Shown here piece by piece: positions 38,640 through 51,839 of a DNA stretch of 64,000 nt (positions are counted from its first letter, which is position 1; each line of letters starts with the position of its first letter). This DNA comes from Eonycteris spelaea. Lineage: Eukaryota > Chordata > Mammalia > Chiroptera > Pteropodidae. Position numbers and translations under genes: made by a program. The stretch covers positions 434,001-498,000 of the forward strand of contig PUFA01000022.1 of assembly GCA_003508835.1 (NCBI GenBank), in the 5' to 3' direction. A model generated the notes under the pieces. The model saw nothing but the letters and a program-made list of their open reading frames with translations. It was not told where the DNA came from and searched no databases.

Positions 38640-40930
38640 TCCCCCCACAGCTTTATTGAGGTATAATTGACTATAAAACACTGCACATATTTAATGTGTA
38701 CAATTTGACAAGTTTGGACAAATACGTACCCATGAAACCATCACCACAGTCAGGCCAGTAAACATGTCTACCCCGTGCCTGCCTCTTTGTGATAATAACA
38801 CTTAACATGAGATCTCCTCTGTTAGCAGGTTTTTTAAGCACACGATACAATACTGTACAGCAGATCTATAGAACCTACAGATCTTGCACAAAAGAACCAT
38901 TGCACCCACAGAACAACAACTCCCATTTCCCCCTGGCAATCACCCTTCTATCCTCTGTTTCTATGAGTTTGACTCTTGTAGGAACCTCCTAGGTGGAATA
39001 TTGATCCCTCCGTGACTGGCTTATTTCACTTACAATGTCCTCCAGGTTCATCCATGTTATTGCAAATGACAAGATTTCTTTCTTTAAAGGCTGAATAATA
39101 ATATTCCATTATATGTTTATACAATTCCTTTTTCCATTCTTCTGTTGATAGTTATTTAGGTTGTTTCCATATCTTGGCTGTTGTGAATAGTGCTGTGGTG
39201 AATGTGAGAACGCAGGGATCTCTTCTAGACCCTAACTGCAATTCTTTTGAATATATCCAGAAGTGAAATAGCTGGATCATATGCTAGTTCTATTTTTAAT
39301 TTTTTGAGGAACAACCATACTGTTTTCTATAGCAGCTGTACCATTTGACATTGCCATCAACAGTGTACAAGCGTTCCAATTTCTCGATTTCTCCACATCC
39401 TTACCTTACCAACATTTATCTTTTTTTTTCTTTAATAATAGAAAAATCCTAATAGGAGTGAGGTGATAGCTCATTATGGTTTTGATTTGCACCTCCTTAA
39501 TGACTGATGATGTTGAGCTTCTTTTCACATGTATGTTGGCCATTTATACATCTTCTCTGAAGAAATTTCTATTCAAGACTTTTGCTCATGTTTTAAATGG
39601 ATTATTTGTTTTCGATTTTGTTTGTTTCCCCATCAAATTGTAGGAGTTTCTTATATATTTTGGATATTTATCTCTTGTCAGATATATGTTTTGCAGAAAT
39701 TTTCTTCCATTCTGTAGGGTGCTTTCATTCTGTTGATTGTACTTTGCTGTGCAAAAGCTTTTTAGTTTTGATGTAGTCCCACCTGTCGATTTTTGCTTTT
39801 ATTGTGTATACTATTGATGTCATATCCAAGAAATCATCACCAAGACTGGCGTCAAGAAGCTTTACCCCTTTGTTTTCTTCTAGGAGTTTTACAGTTTCAG
39901 GTCTTAAAATGAAGACTTTAATCCATTTTGAGTTGATTTTTGTGTGTGGTGTAAGATAATGGTCCAGTTTCATTTTTGTGCATGTGGATATCCAGTTTTC
40001 ACTATACAATTTGTGGAAAAGATTATCCTTTCTCCATTGTGTATTTTTGGTACTTTCACTGAAAAATTAATTGACAGTAGAGGCATGGATTTATTCTGTT
40101 TCTTTGGGCCATATGTCTGTCTTTATACCAGTGTCATACAGTTTTACTTACTGTAGCTTTGTAATATGTTTTGAAATCAGGAAGTATATGGCTCCAGCTT
40201 TGTTCGTTTTTCTTTGCTTTGGCTATATGGAGACTTTTATGGTTTCAAATGGATTTTAGGATTTTTTTTAAGGATTTTTAGGATTTTTAAGATTTTTTTT
40301 AGGAAATTTAGGATTTTTTTCTTTAAAAAATGTCATTGAGATTTTGATGGGGATAAAATTGAATCTATAAATTGTTTGGGTGGTATGGACATTAAACAAT
40401 ATTAAGTCTTCCAATTCATGAACATGGGATGTCTTTATATTTATTTGTGCCTTCTTTAACTCCTTTCACCTATGTTTTATAGTTTTCAGGGTACAAGTCT
40501 TTCACCTCCTTAGTTAAGTTTATTACTAAGTATTTTATTCTTTTTGATACTATTGTAAATGGGATTGTTTTCATAATGTTTGTTCAGAAAGCCCATTTAC
40601 AGTATGTAAAAATGCAACCGATTTTCATATGCTGATTTTGTATCCTCTAATTTTACTGAATTTATTTATTAGTTCTAACAGTTTTTTGTGGAATCATTAG
40701 GGTTTTTTGTAAATAAGATCATGTTAGCTGTGAGGAGAAAATTTTCATTCTTCTTTTACTATTTGGATGGCTTTTAGTTTTTTTCTTGCCTAATACCTCT
40801 GGCCAGGAATTGCAGTACTGTGTTGAATAGAAGCAAGTGTGGGCATGCCTTTTCTGTTAGTTAATCTTAGAGGAAAAGCTCTGAGTTTTTTACTGTTGAA
40901 TATGACAGTCTACACGGCCTTTATTATGTC
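38640..40930 (-). mobile_element. L1 remnant, 3' end and C-terminal part of ORF2
   Basis: Antisense L1. The 3' end is at CAGCTTTATTGAGGTATAAT (38650), followed upward by AAGGCTGAATAATAATATTC (39088), GAAGTGAAATAGCTGGATCA (39263), TGATTTGCACCTCCTTAATG (39483) and CCAAGAAATCATCACCAAGA (39826). A 94-codon stretch at 40009-39725 on the minus strand is still open and reads as ORF2 (for example WIKVFILRPETVKLLEENKG and IKAKIDRWDYIKTKKL). Flanking frames are broken. Confidence 0.88.
40250..40325. repeat. Short imperfect tandem repeat of a GGATTTTT-like unit
   Basis: The unit AGGATTTTT, with variable T length, recurs about six times within the L1 remnant. It probably arose by local slippage after insertion. 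Confidence 0.8.
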
Positions 40931-41300
40931 AAGGTAGTTCCTTCATTATTTCTTTAAATAAGTTTTCTGTCCCTTTTCCCCTGTTTTCGTTATACTCCGC
41001 AATGTACATATTGGTTCATTTGATGATGTCCCATAAGTCCCTTAGACTTTCTTCCCTATTTTTCATAATTTCAAATGACTCACCTTTGAGTTTGCTGATC
41101 TTTTCTTCAGCTTCATCAAGCCCGATATTGAGGCTCTCTATCGAATTTTTCAGTTCAACTATTAAATTCTCGAGCTTCAGAATTTCTGTTTGGTTTCTTT
41201 TTTTATGTTTTTTATGTCTTTGTTGATATTCTCATTTTGTTTATATATTGTTTATTTTGTAACTCACTGAGCTTAAGATGATTAGTTTGAATTCTTTTTC
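40931..41300 (-). mobile_element. L1/HAL1 ORF1-type fragment
   Basis: On the minus strand it encodes the L1 ORF1 coiled-coil region: ATTTAATAGTTGAACTGAAA, GAAGCTGAAGAAAAGATCAG, TTATGGGACATCATCAAATG (the conserved ORF1 W-D-x-I-K block) and AACCAATATGTACATTGCGG. It directly adjoins the ORF2 C-terminal region, so most of ORF2 is missing. It may be a separate HAL1 element. Confidence 0.65.
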
Positions 41301-43165
41301 AAGAAGTACATAGATCTTCTTTCTTTAAGGTTGGTTACTGGAGATTTTGTTCTTTGTTTGTGTCATATCCCCTGAATCTTTGTGCTTCTTGTACCTTTGC
41401 ATCCATGTCTGGACATCTGAAAGAACAGCCACCTTTCCTGGTCTTTACAGATTGGCTTCAACAAGGAAAGACCTTCCCCAACCATCTTGACTAGAGTTTC
41501 TGGGAGCCTCGCAAACTTTTTGTGGGAATGTACACAGTCCACTTCTCTTTCTCCCTTCGGGGGGAAAAGTCTTTAGTGTTGTTTTGGTTTTTTGTTTGTC
41601 TTCAATCCGCGACTCAAAATTATTGAACTGTCAACAAACTTAGATTATAGGCCTAGATAGAAAGGGCCTCTCGGAAAGGACCTGTAGTTCCTTCCATCTC
41701 TGATATCCACTGGGCCACCGTTAGTCCCAGCTTATCACTTTCTTATAGGGTCTTACTAAGGCAGCAAGAGGCAGCTGATCCATTTCAACGTTCCTACTTT
41801 TTCCTATTATGTCCCAGAATATTACAGCTTCAGTAGGCATATATCTGTCTCCCAAGGAAAAACAGTTTTATCAACTATTTCCCAAGCAAGTTTCTAGAAC
41901 CTCTTAACCAAGAATAGTAGCAGGGTGCCTATTGCCATTGGTTCCACTTTCTCTGCTCAACAAATTTCACATTACACTTCAGGCCTGGGACTTGTACCAT
42001 TTTATTTTCAGGTACCAAATTCCGTGTTAAATAGGATACTCCCCACCATAAGTGACAGAAGCCCTGCTTCAAATTGGCCTGAACACCAAGGGCATTTATT
42101 TCATATATTAGAAAATCTAAAAGTAAGATTGACTCCAGGACCAATTGATTTGGTAGCTCTGAGACATCATCAAGGCTGTATTCTTGGCTGTCATGGAGTT
42201 GGTGTCCTGCTAAGATTGGTTTCTCTCATGGTCATAATATGGCTGCTGGCAACAACCAGAAAAAAGTACTTATTGTTCATATCCACTAGGGGAGAGTGAA
42301 ACTAGATTCTTTTTCCAGAAACTTAAGTAGGTCCTTGGCTCAAATTGTCTTAGGTCTGCCCATCCCCTGATTAACCATTTCCGATGGGGATAGTCTCACA
42401 TGATTGGCTTACACTGATCAGAGATAGAATGGATGTTGGAACGTTAGCTCCGGTCTCCTCCAAAGCCAAGCCTATTCCATTGTGCACTGAAGTGCAAACG
42501 AATGTTCTGGCTTCCAAATATCTCTCCTCTCAACACTAGCTAAGTTTCTCCCTGTGCTCCCCTACACATAAGATCTTAGAGTGAAGACTGTTGCCTGCTC
42601 CAGGAGATTTTGTTAGAAAAAGTTGTTTGACCAAGCTATACGTTTGTTATTGCACTTTTGACTTAAGTCAACAACCGACACTTCAATAATTCAGTAAAAC
42701 TAGCTGGACTCCCTGTATCTTTTAGGAAAATTTTAAGGTTGAAAGTAACAATCCAAATGTAGTGCTTAAACAAATAGGTTTTATTTGTGTTATATAAGAA
42801 ATCTGGCCATACGTATTTGCTTGTATTAGCTTAGTAACCTTAAATGTTGAGGTTAATGTCTGTGATTCTCAGCTTTATTTATGTGTCTGTTATCTCATGG
42901 TGAGAAAGTGGCTGCTGCAGTTCAGACACTGAGCTTGTATTTCATCCAGAACTAATGACTCACAGCCACCCTTAGCTGGTAGGTGACTATGGAGAAGGGG
43001 TCTGGGTAAACCAAACACAGTATCTGCTGCACGCTGCAAGCTGGTAAAGTATATAAGCATATGCAGTTCAGTGCAGAGTAATTTACTATCTTCCAGAAAC
43101 TGAAAATGAATTTATAGGTGGTGATAGGCATAAGGATCTAGATTGCCCAATCAAGCTGCCCCATC
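41301..43165. other. Repeat-derived intergenic sequence, family unassigned
   Basis: 41340-41600 (GTACCTTTGCATCCATGTCT, GATTGGCTTCAACAAGGAAA) and 42030-42470 (GGGCATTTATTTCATATATT, ending near ACATGATTGGCTTACACTGA) look like known mammalian repeat types, which I cannot name reliably. The open frame at 41925-42299 falls inside the second and is not called. Confidence 0.4.
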
Positions 43166-44930
43166 CTGTAGGAGTGCTCTATGGTGCCTACCTGTGGCAG
43201 CTGTCCTGGACTTGGGAGACTGCGTGCCATCCATGGCTCCCTGCTACCTTGTGAGTTTCAGCTCAACTTCCTGGGTTCCTGTCCAGAGACTTCCAGTTGG
43301 TTTGGAGTTGAATTGTATTTGAGGCTGCAGGAAGCTGTGGTTGACCTGGTTTCTTGTTGCCTCACAAATAGCCTGCATGATCTTATTCTAATAACTCCTT
43401 CACAGTGTTCGTGTGAGGAATACGAGGCCCTTGAGTCTCCCCTTCCTTCTCTGAGTCTAAAAGAGGCTTTTGTTATTTTAGAGTTGGCTAGCTTGGACAG
43501 ACTATTGAGAGAGCTTTGCCTCCGTGCCTGAGAATCAAGAGTTGTCTCATTCTTGAGTTGTCATCTGTGTAGCTCACTGGACAGTGGGTGTGCAGAGGCT
43601 GCAGTTGGAGAAAGGTTTATAGCAAACAGGACTTCACTTTGGCCTTCATTAAGTCCCGCTTTGTTCCCATGGCATCTAGGAGCTGGATGCAGAAGAGAGC
43701 AGGACTGGAGGATCTGCTTTCCACACTTCCACCGTTCCCAGGCTAGTCCTGCTCTGAACAGAGAAAAGATTGAAGTCCTCCCGATGACTCCTTGGAATCC
43801 CAGTGCTACTTGGAACCAAGGCAGCAAGTAGGAGGTAATTGTCTTCTGTTGCCTTCAGTTCTTGTTCTCTTCTCTGTCAGAACAGAGCATCACTCTCCTC
43901 CACATGAATTTCCCTGCTGAGCTTGCTTCTCAAATCCTGCCAGGGAGCTACCCCACCCCTCACCCCTGCCGTCCGACACATGCTAGTGGTTCTGTCTGTG
44001 GCCAAGAGAAGTAGAAACTCACTCTAGATTTCTAAATTGAAGGAACTGGCTAATAATTTTTACAAATGGACTTTGAGGAAAAATGGTATGTATTTTCATT
44101 TTTTTGGTGGAAACTGGACATTCATTCAGAGAAGTGGTGTACGAGTAGGAAGGCGACACCGGAGATCCACACAGCTCTTGTGAACAGGTGTGGCTTCCAA
44201 GGCAGTGAGGGTTAGGTAGCAGGAAGTGTCTGGATCTGAAGAAGCTAAGTGACGACAGCCTTTACAGTATCCAGGTTCCCTCTGCTCTTCTTCTCTATAC
44301 ACTTCAGGCTTTGGCCAAGAGGCTTAAGTTTAAAATAGGCAGGGATTGTTTGAAAGGGCAGAATTCTCATAGGGTTTTTCTTCTCATCCCAGTACTGGAT
44401 GTATTACTCTTTGTTATGTTCAGAAGCAGCCCTGTGTTTTCTAGATCCATCAGCAACTGTTGGCATCCTAATAGTCTCTCAGTGTTGTCTATCGTTGGGA
44501 GAGATGGAGTGTCCTTGGTTTTAAAACACATCCCTGATCCCCCAAATAGGTTATTGGTTCCTCAGGAGTGAATCCTAAAGATGTTACTAAGGGGAAAGGG
44601 AAGGAAATCTTAAAAGGTGTTTAGTTTATTTCACTGTCTCTAGAAAAAGCCTGGCCCAGATCTTTTCACACAACTGGATCTCTAGTTGAATCCCTTATAT
44701 CCAGCAGTGGAGTCCAGAGCTTTTGTTTAAAAGGTAATTTTTTTTTCATTAAAAAAAAGAAGGAAAAAGAAGGAAAACTCTCCCTAAGGCTTTGACCTGA
44801 CCTAATCATTAATAGCATTTATATTTCTTTCCCATCTTTCAGCTTGCCATATTCATGTAATTGTATACATAAAACTATCCTTGACTTTTTTTCACAAACC
44901 ATTAAATCACAAGCATATATATTTTCACCA
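43166..44930. other. Intergenic, moderately GC-rich, no gene recognised
   Basis: Several open frames of 86-116 codons overlap on both strands (43181-43531, 43553-43831, 43561-43827 minus). None has a recognisable domain or splice-site support. I treat them as chance frames. Confidence 0.45.
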
Positions 44931-45060
44931 ATTATTGAGGCTGAGGACACCTGAGATCTGCAGATAGCAAGCCTTAGCCATAGGAGAGCCAATGCGTAGC
45001 TCCCGTCTGAAAGCCGGCAGACTGGAGACCCGGGAGGAAGTGGTGTTTCAGTGACTGCTT
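44930..45060 (+). mobile_element. Fragment of an LTR-like repeat
   Basis: ATTGAGGCTGAGGACACCTG, GATCTGCAGATAGCAAGC, GGCAGACTGGAGACCCGGGA and GGAAGTGGTGTTTCAGT match the middle of the same kind of repeat seen at 62070-62510. Confidence 0.45.
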
Positions 45061-45829
45061 TTCTCTCGATCCAGGCTCTTTGGCTGGGCTAGAGCTGCTG
45101 GCAGTGTTTCTGCAGAGGGGAGGTGTACAGCACCTGCTCTCATGGCTGCTACGAGCGCCAGACAGCCCTCCCAAGCGCAGGTTACCTCGGGGACAGGGAT
45201 GCTTGGAGGTGTGTGCTCAGGGCTGCTCGGATGTGGTCGCTTCGGGAAGATTTGGACCTCGCTCTGCAAACCACTGTGGTTCCCCGTCAGACCCCAGGAA
45301 CGACTGTGGAACACTCACTCGGGGCACGGGGCTGGCTCCAGTGCCTGGCACGTTTATTTTTCTCTCGGGAGTGGGTGTTGGTGGCTTCGTAGCAGACTAA
45401 GGTCCACCGAGTAGGCTGTCTGTTGCTAATGGTTAACTGACCGTAATCGTACAGCTTCTGTTCACTCATGGCTTCTACTCCACTCTGGCTTCTGTTTTGC
45501 CACTCGATGTCTCTTGGCTTCCATCCATACTGTTTGTTGTCTGCTGGTTCTGATGCTGAGTGTTGTAGGTTCAAACTCCCCAAGAGTGTGGCTCAGACTA
45601 GACTGGCCTGTTCTCACACCTGTTGAGCACAGCGCTGGGTTAATTAGAGCTCCTGCGGCAAGCCTTGTGGGTAAGGGCCGGTGCCCTGGGGACTGTCTGA
45701 GTTGCCAGCCGTCTCTGGCGAAGTCAATTGTAACCATGGTGACGGGTCCTATATTAATAAATGTAGAGACACGGGCTGAGACAACCCTGTTCACCAAGTT
45801 ACAGAACTTGGACTTTCAGTAAAAGGAAG

Positions 45830-46210
45830 TCACTGAAATGTTTTAAGCAGAGAGATGAAATAGCTTTTTCTAGTTCAAGTGGAAAATATAGGTTGACAGG
45901 GAGCAGAACTGGTAGCCTATTAATTGGGTAGGAAGCTATTGAATATCAGTGCGGGAGACAGGATGGTGGTGGCACAGAGGGACAACAGTGCAGAGGAGCG
46001 GATTGTCTGGAAGATAAAACTGGTCAAACTTGATAACCAGGTTGATGGAGTGAGTGTCAGGAATGAGTCCCAGGTGTCTGGCACCTAGGAGTGGTATCCC
46101 TTTAACTGAAGTTTTAGGGACTTAGGAGAAAAGACAGATTTCCAGGGAAGGGACGAAAGGTGCTGAGTTCAGTTTTGGACATTTTGAGTTTCACACATTT
46201 GGCTACATGC
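45830..46210 (+). mobile_element. Ancient interspersed repeat, same family as 22340-22930
   Basis: GTTTTAAGCAGAGAGATGAA, GGAATGAGTCCCAGGTGTCT, GAGTTCAGTTTTGGACATTT and TGAGTTTCACAC follow the order of this G/A-rich family, here representing its 5' part. Confidence 0.5.
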
Positions 46211-49200
46211 CTCCAAGGTTAAGTGTCATTTCTACGAAGCAAGTTGCTCTGACCAGTTACAGGGAACAGGTCTCCATCTCATAGCGCCCTCTCCTCTGCT
46301 GTGTAACCACAGTTCAGGGTCAGTGACTGTGGTCTCCGGGAGGAGGGCGTACTCCTGGTCCGGGCCAGGGCCCCCTCCACAGGAGGCCTCAGCAGATCCT
46401 ACTGAACGAGCACTAGGTGCTGCTCCATGATCCAAGGGCCACTTACCGTGTTCTTGCCCCTTACGCAGCGCTGGAGACATACGACCATGGGCTAAATGGG
46501 TGGCATTGGACTCAGAATTATGTGACCCACAAGCCCAAGTCTCTGGCCCGCCGCTAGGAGGAAGCGCGGCTGCTCCACGGAGAGCCCACCGCACCGCTCC
46601 AGCAGTCAAGGCTTTGGTTTTGCTTTTTGTCGGTTTTGTGTCATTATTCCTGCCTTAGTGGACAGTGAGTCAGTTTATTCTGCATTCAGACCAGCAACTA
46701 ATGGGTTCCAAAAATTCTGTTAGACTCTTTCTGGGGCCTTCTCTGCATACAGCTTGGACTTTGTGCGGTGTCATGCAGGGAAGTTAGAGGACTCTCCCGT
46801 GGCGGGGGAGAGGGCTCCCCACCCACATCTGTGGTATTTTGAGCCACTCAGGAGCTGTGGCCCCTATCAGATGATGCTGTACGTCAAAGAGGGTGCTTTA
46901 TAGTTTGTGAGTTTCCTCACCAATATTCTGAATTGTTCTGGAAACAAGATAACGATGTGGTTCTAGCAGTTTTCCTCAGCAGATTGGGGCTGTCCTGTGT
47001 GGTTGATTTGATCTGTGGAGCTGCTGCGTTATGGGTAATTTTGAAACACAGGGTTTGCTTATCTGTCTTCCCTCGGTGACAGCATCTTGGCATTGGTTCA
47101 AGGGGCAGTACTGGGCTTTTCTTGAAGGACCTAGAAAGACTCTCTCCCCTTCTCTGTGCGTGTGTGTGCGCTGTACATGGAGATCACATGCACGTTGTTT
47201 ACTAGAACATTAATAGTAATTATATTTCGAATAGTGTGATTTGGAAATCATTTTTACTTTTCCTTTATATCTGTTTATAGATTTTTTTGAATTTCTGACA
47301 TAAGCAGTATTACCTTTATAATAACAGTAGAGACCACTCTCTATTGGGAGAAAAACAGCTCCAGTCTTCCTTCTATAGGCCCTGGCTTGTCTTCATATCT
47401 GATACTCTTCTGTTTCTTCTTTTTTATCTCCACTTACAAAAGAAAAATAAAAGAGAAATAAGATAAAGAAAAAGGAAAGAATCTTCGAAAAGATTATTCC
47501 ATAAAACAGCAAAAATAATTCTAAAAGCAAACAACTCTTACAAAAGGAAACTATAATATCGGTCAAATCTCCACAAAGAGAGAGGTTTAAGTTGTAAGCA
47601 GCTCAGGAGGAGGGGTGCAGGCTCTCTTCAGGGGGAGCCTGCTGGCACTCACTCCCAGATGTTGGGGCTTCACCCGGCAGGGAACTGCCAGTGTCAGCCT
47701 GGAGGCGCAGGCGCGGCTGCATGTCACTGTCACCGTCACCCCGTGGATAGGACAAAGAGCTCCACCGCTCCACTCCTAAAGGCTGGTTCTCACCCGGCAG
47801 CACAGCCCGTTTCCCAGATCACTCTCTCCCTGCAGCCCCTGAACCGCCGCCGTTCGAAGCTTTTCTATCAAATCGTATTCGAAGCTGTTTTCTCTGTAGA
47901 GCACAGATAGAACACAGGAGACCTGACGTGGCCCTGTGGACCAGACGTTTAAGCTCAACTATACTTCAGTGTGTGTGTCCCTAGCCCAGACCAGGGGACA
48001 ACAGAGTCAGAGTAATAGCTGCAAAGCAGTGTTTTTCTTGCTGTGCTTCTACCTACTTTGCAGAAGTTCCTCCCAGCTAATTCTGAAAGGGCTGATGGGA
48101 GGTCACTTGTGTTTGCTCACCACTCTGGCTCCCACTTAGCACTTTCTATCCCTGCTCTCCTCCTGCTCTCCCTGGCGATGTCCGAAAACCCCCAGCACTG
48201 TGAAGGCCCTGCCGGCTCCTGCCCGAGCTCCTGTTGGTCTGATGCAGGGAAAACCCTCTCCTTCTCTGAGTCCCCTGGGAAAGCACTGCTGTGGGTTTCT
48301 CAAGGAGCACAAAGTATAGTGAATCAGCTTTCGGTTTTTATTCACATTTTCCTGCAGCACCTTCTACCCTGGACAGAGAAGTTAAGTCCATGGGAGCGGG
48401 CTGGCAGTCTGCGTGGTGGACGCCTTGGTCTGCCCCTCCCTTCACTTCCCTTCCACCACCTACTCCCGTCCTTGCTCTTGGACCAGACTTGAGGGCGTGG
48501 ACCCTCGTGTAAGCCTGTTTGTGTGTCACCCAGATGCCTCTGGATGGGCTCAGACACACCTGAATTCCTAGATGAACGTGGCATAAGGAACCAAATCACT
48601 CCACTTTCCATGAATTTAGATTTGGGGTTCCAGGTACAACAAAGTGCCTAGTAGGACAGCAATGCCAGGACCTTGGCCAGCACCGAGGCTGCCAGGACTT
48701 GCCTGCTGCAGGCAGGCAAGGCAGGTCTTCTTTTCAAGACAGGAGTACTCAGTGATCCCAAATGGTCACGCGAACAAAAGGAACACAGATACCCGTGGCC
48801 CCAGGAGAAAGGTGAGACAGAATTGGGGAATGGCCTCTCTGGACCCCTCAGTTGCTGGAGAGGAGGGAGTTAATTTGCATAATGCCAAGCGGCCTCCTAG
48901 GAGAACAGGGTAGGTGGAAAGCCTCTGAAAGTTCGGTTTGTTAGAACCTCTCTGATGGATTGGGATGGTTCTGACGCATTTACCTGCAGTTCGAGAGGAG
49001 AATAGGGCCCAGAGGTGAGCACACCATGGGGGTGAGGAGCCTGGTCTGATGGGCTCATGGGCCAAGGGGCAGGTCTGGACCACGTGGCTGAGGCTAGAAG
49101 GAACATAGGCAGTGAACATTTGGCCTGGCTGGCTCTTTCCTTAAAGCCTGGTGTGGCAGCCCTTTGACCTGGGCATGGTCTGTTCACCAGGAGACATGTC

Positions 49201-51420
49201 CATTGGCCTGTGTGGGACCTAGCCAGCAACCAAAGCAGGAGTCTCTTCACTGAGCACTTAGACTTAGCACTGACCTTCACGGACTGAGTAGGCCATTCAC
49301 GGAGCCTGGGCTTTGAGGAAGTAGGGGACTCAAGACTGAGATACTGAACTTGTTGAGGCTAAAACAGTTAACTGCTAAAATTAAAGCACTGTGACCCCTT
49401 TTGTGTCTCTAAACTGATAAAGCCAGTCACATGGGTTATGTGAACAGGACAGGGCTCACTCACCCTGTGTTAATTTTAAGATGATTGTCCACTTGATTTA
49501 GGGTCCAAATGAGGTTTCAGATTTATACTTCTAACTTTAATTCTTAAAACAGAGAATAATTCTGCATTTTAAAAGCAGAAGTTGATATGATTGTTTGCCC
49601 CATCCCGACCTCTTTAATAAGCCAGACCCATCCACACAGGTCTTTGGAACTGATCCAGACTGCCCCACCCTAGGTTGGGGCCACTCTCCAGGTCTCCCCC
49701 TGTGGTTCCTGGGTCTTCAATTTGAGTTCACCTCTAGACCGCAGCGATCCCAGTCTGCTCAGCCCTCCTGGACTGTCTGTTCTGAGCTAGATTTCTAGGC
49801 TGCTGGAGGAACTCTTCTTAGCCAGGCCCTTGGCGAATGCCCACCTTCCTTCTGCCCTCAGCTCCCATGCCTGAGCTGCATCTTTGTAAGTGGAGGAGGG
49901 TAAGCTGGAGCCCCAGGAGACAGGCACAGTCCACTCCAGCACCATGTACCTGTTTCATTCTCTGCTGCTTCACCTGTGAAAGATGGGTACTAAACTAGTT
50001 TGTTCCCCTGTGCATATGAATTAAGGAACAAACATTGTTTTTCATGCTCGTGGTGTTTGTAATAACTTTGAAATACACATACAAAAAAATGGGAAATGTT
50101 TCCTTCCAATCAAATGTCAATTTTTGCCCCGAGTATTCATGGTACATTCATACTCTCAGTGTTTGACGGGTCATGGTCATGTATACTTTTTAAAAAGTTA
50201 AACCCTTGAAAAAATGGAAAACTAACAAATTACAGAGCATCATGTCAAATGTTGGTATGTATTTCCCCTTCTGAAGAGGGAAAGATGGAGGTTGATTAGA
50301 GAATTGATATAATGGAAAAAAAAAAAAAAGCTAAAATCCTGGCATTAATTTCAAAAATCTGGAGTTTTTATTCATATCAACTTGATAACATAAGCAAAAA
50401 CAATGGAGAAATTTGCCCAAGACATGGTCTTCCCACCTTTATTCAAATTACTGTGTTTATTACTTTCCATATCTTAACAAGGGAAAAACTGAAAGTAAGG
50501 GAGGTGTGTGCACCACCACCACAGTCATACCTTCCATCACTGAAAACGAGAATGAGCAAGCAATTTGTTTTTCCACATTCAGAAATGATAGCTTTTAAGA
50601 AAGCTCAATTTTAATGGCATTAAGAGTAAAAGTAATCAACAAAGGCAAGGAAATTCACTGTGGAGGAAATGAAATTCCTTCTGAAATCACAAACCCAAGA
50701 AAACATGGTGTGATGGTTTGCTCGCTTCAGGAATCCCCTGCCCGTTCTCAGGAAGAATCTCTTTTACCTGTAACACATCTTTTTAGTACGCACAAAGGTG
50801 TGTCTCCTGCACACAATTGTGGAGAGAGTTTTTAAAATCAGATTCTTAAGAGACTTGTTAAGTGAGGACTGCTTTTATTTCTCTTTGAGGTTCTTTTGAC
50901 AAAGAATTATCAAACTACAAAAACTTTCTAAGATTTCAAACCTGAAAAGATTGTGTTTAATGTTTTTTTTTTTTTTTTTCTGGCAGGAGGGTGGTTAGTC
51001 AGTAGACAGGCCTACGTTTTATCTTTAGGGAAATCAAGGTGAGTAAACTGAGAGGAAGATTGGGTTGGGGTTTATGTGAACACTGGTTCTTCCTCCCTAC
51101 CCTTCCACGCTGCCCTGCCTGCAGAAGTTTATCACGTGTTTCTGCAGTCTATCCCTTTGTCAGTCCTGGGCAATTCTAGCATTTCTTGTGTAAAATCTCA
51201 GAGTGAACGAAGAAGCTCAACTTTCCCTAGGCTCAGCCTGTGAAAGCAGAGTCTCCAAACTGAAAAATGTGTAACAACTCTCACTGTTCATTCAAACCGA
51301 CATGAACCAGAATCATTTGGAGTCATGTGGCCATAACTGTCAAGAAATATTGACAGGGCGTCCACTTATATATCAGATGGAACTAAGTGAAATGTACAGT
51401 GAACACCACACAGAGTCCCA
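46211..51420. other. Intergenic, GC-richer, no gene recognised
   Basis: 46230-46620, 47600-47830 and 48040-49280 are noticeably richer in G+C and hold many overlapping open frames on both strands, the longest being 149 codons at 48043-48492. No frame shows protein-family similarity and none sits between good splice sites in a consistent phase. T- and A-runs occur near 50313 and 50961-50980. Confidence 0.45.
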
Positions 51421-51429
51421 ACCCTCAAA

Positions 51430-51600
51430 AGCATAGCCAATAGCACTTAGCAGGTGTTCATCCCGTGCCAGGCATTTATATTCTCATTTAATCCCTACAG
51501 TCACTCTAGCAATTAGATACCGTTAAGACTGTGTTATGGAGAAGGAAACCGAGGTTAAGAAACATCAAGCCATTTGCCCCAGGTTGCGTGGCACGCTCTG
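51430..51600 (+). mobile_element. MIR SINE fragment
   Basis: ATCCCGTGCCAGGCATTTAT, ATTCTCATTTAATCCCTACA, GGAGAAGGAAACCGAGGTTA and CATTTGCCCCAGGTTGCGTG give the MIR pattern. Confidence 0.7.
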
Positions 51601-51839
51601 TCCTCATCCCTGAAAGAGCACACTGCTGGGTGGCATTTCCCAAGAGAAGCGGGCACGTATAGGACGGGGGCAGCCTCCCCGCCTGAGTGCTTGATGGAAA
51701 ATGTGCAAGTGCCTGGGGTTCCCGGGTGGAGGGGAAGTAAAGAAAATGACAGAGTCACTTCTCCAGGTGGTGCAGGAGACCAGCTTCCTGGAATGAGTCC
51801 CTGGAGAGGAGTAAGGTAGAAGCAGGTAATTAAGGAACC

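Noticed and set aside
39725..40009. A 94-codon open frame on the minus strand with protein-like composition
   Set aside because: It matches the C-terminal part of L1 ORF2. It is a surviving piece of a dead retrotransposon, not a host gene.
43181..43531. A 116-codon open frame in the intergenic region
   Set aside because: It overlaps other chance frames and has no known similarity or exon structure.
45080..45414. Three overlapping plus-strand open frames in different phases (106, 89 and 90 codons) with long minus-strand frames opposite
   Set aside because: Simultaneous openness in several phases is what GC-rich sequence with few stops gives; none resembles a protein family.
48043..48492. A 149-codon open frame on the plus strand, the longest in the window
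   Set aside because: It lies in GC-rich sequence where frames on both strands are open by chance. The protein shows no domain, and there are no supporting splice sites or polyadenylation context.
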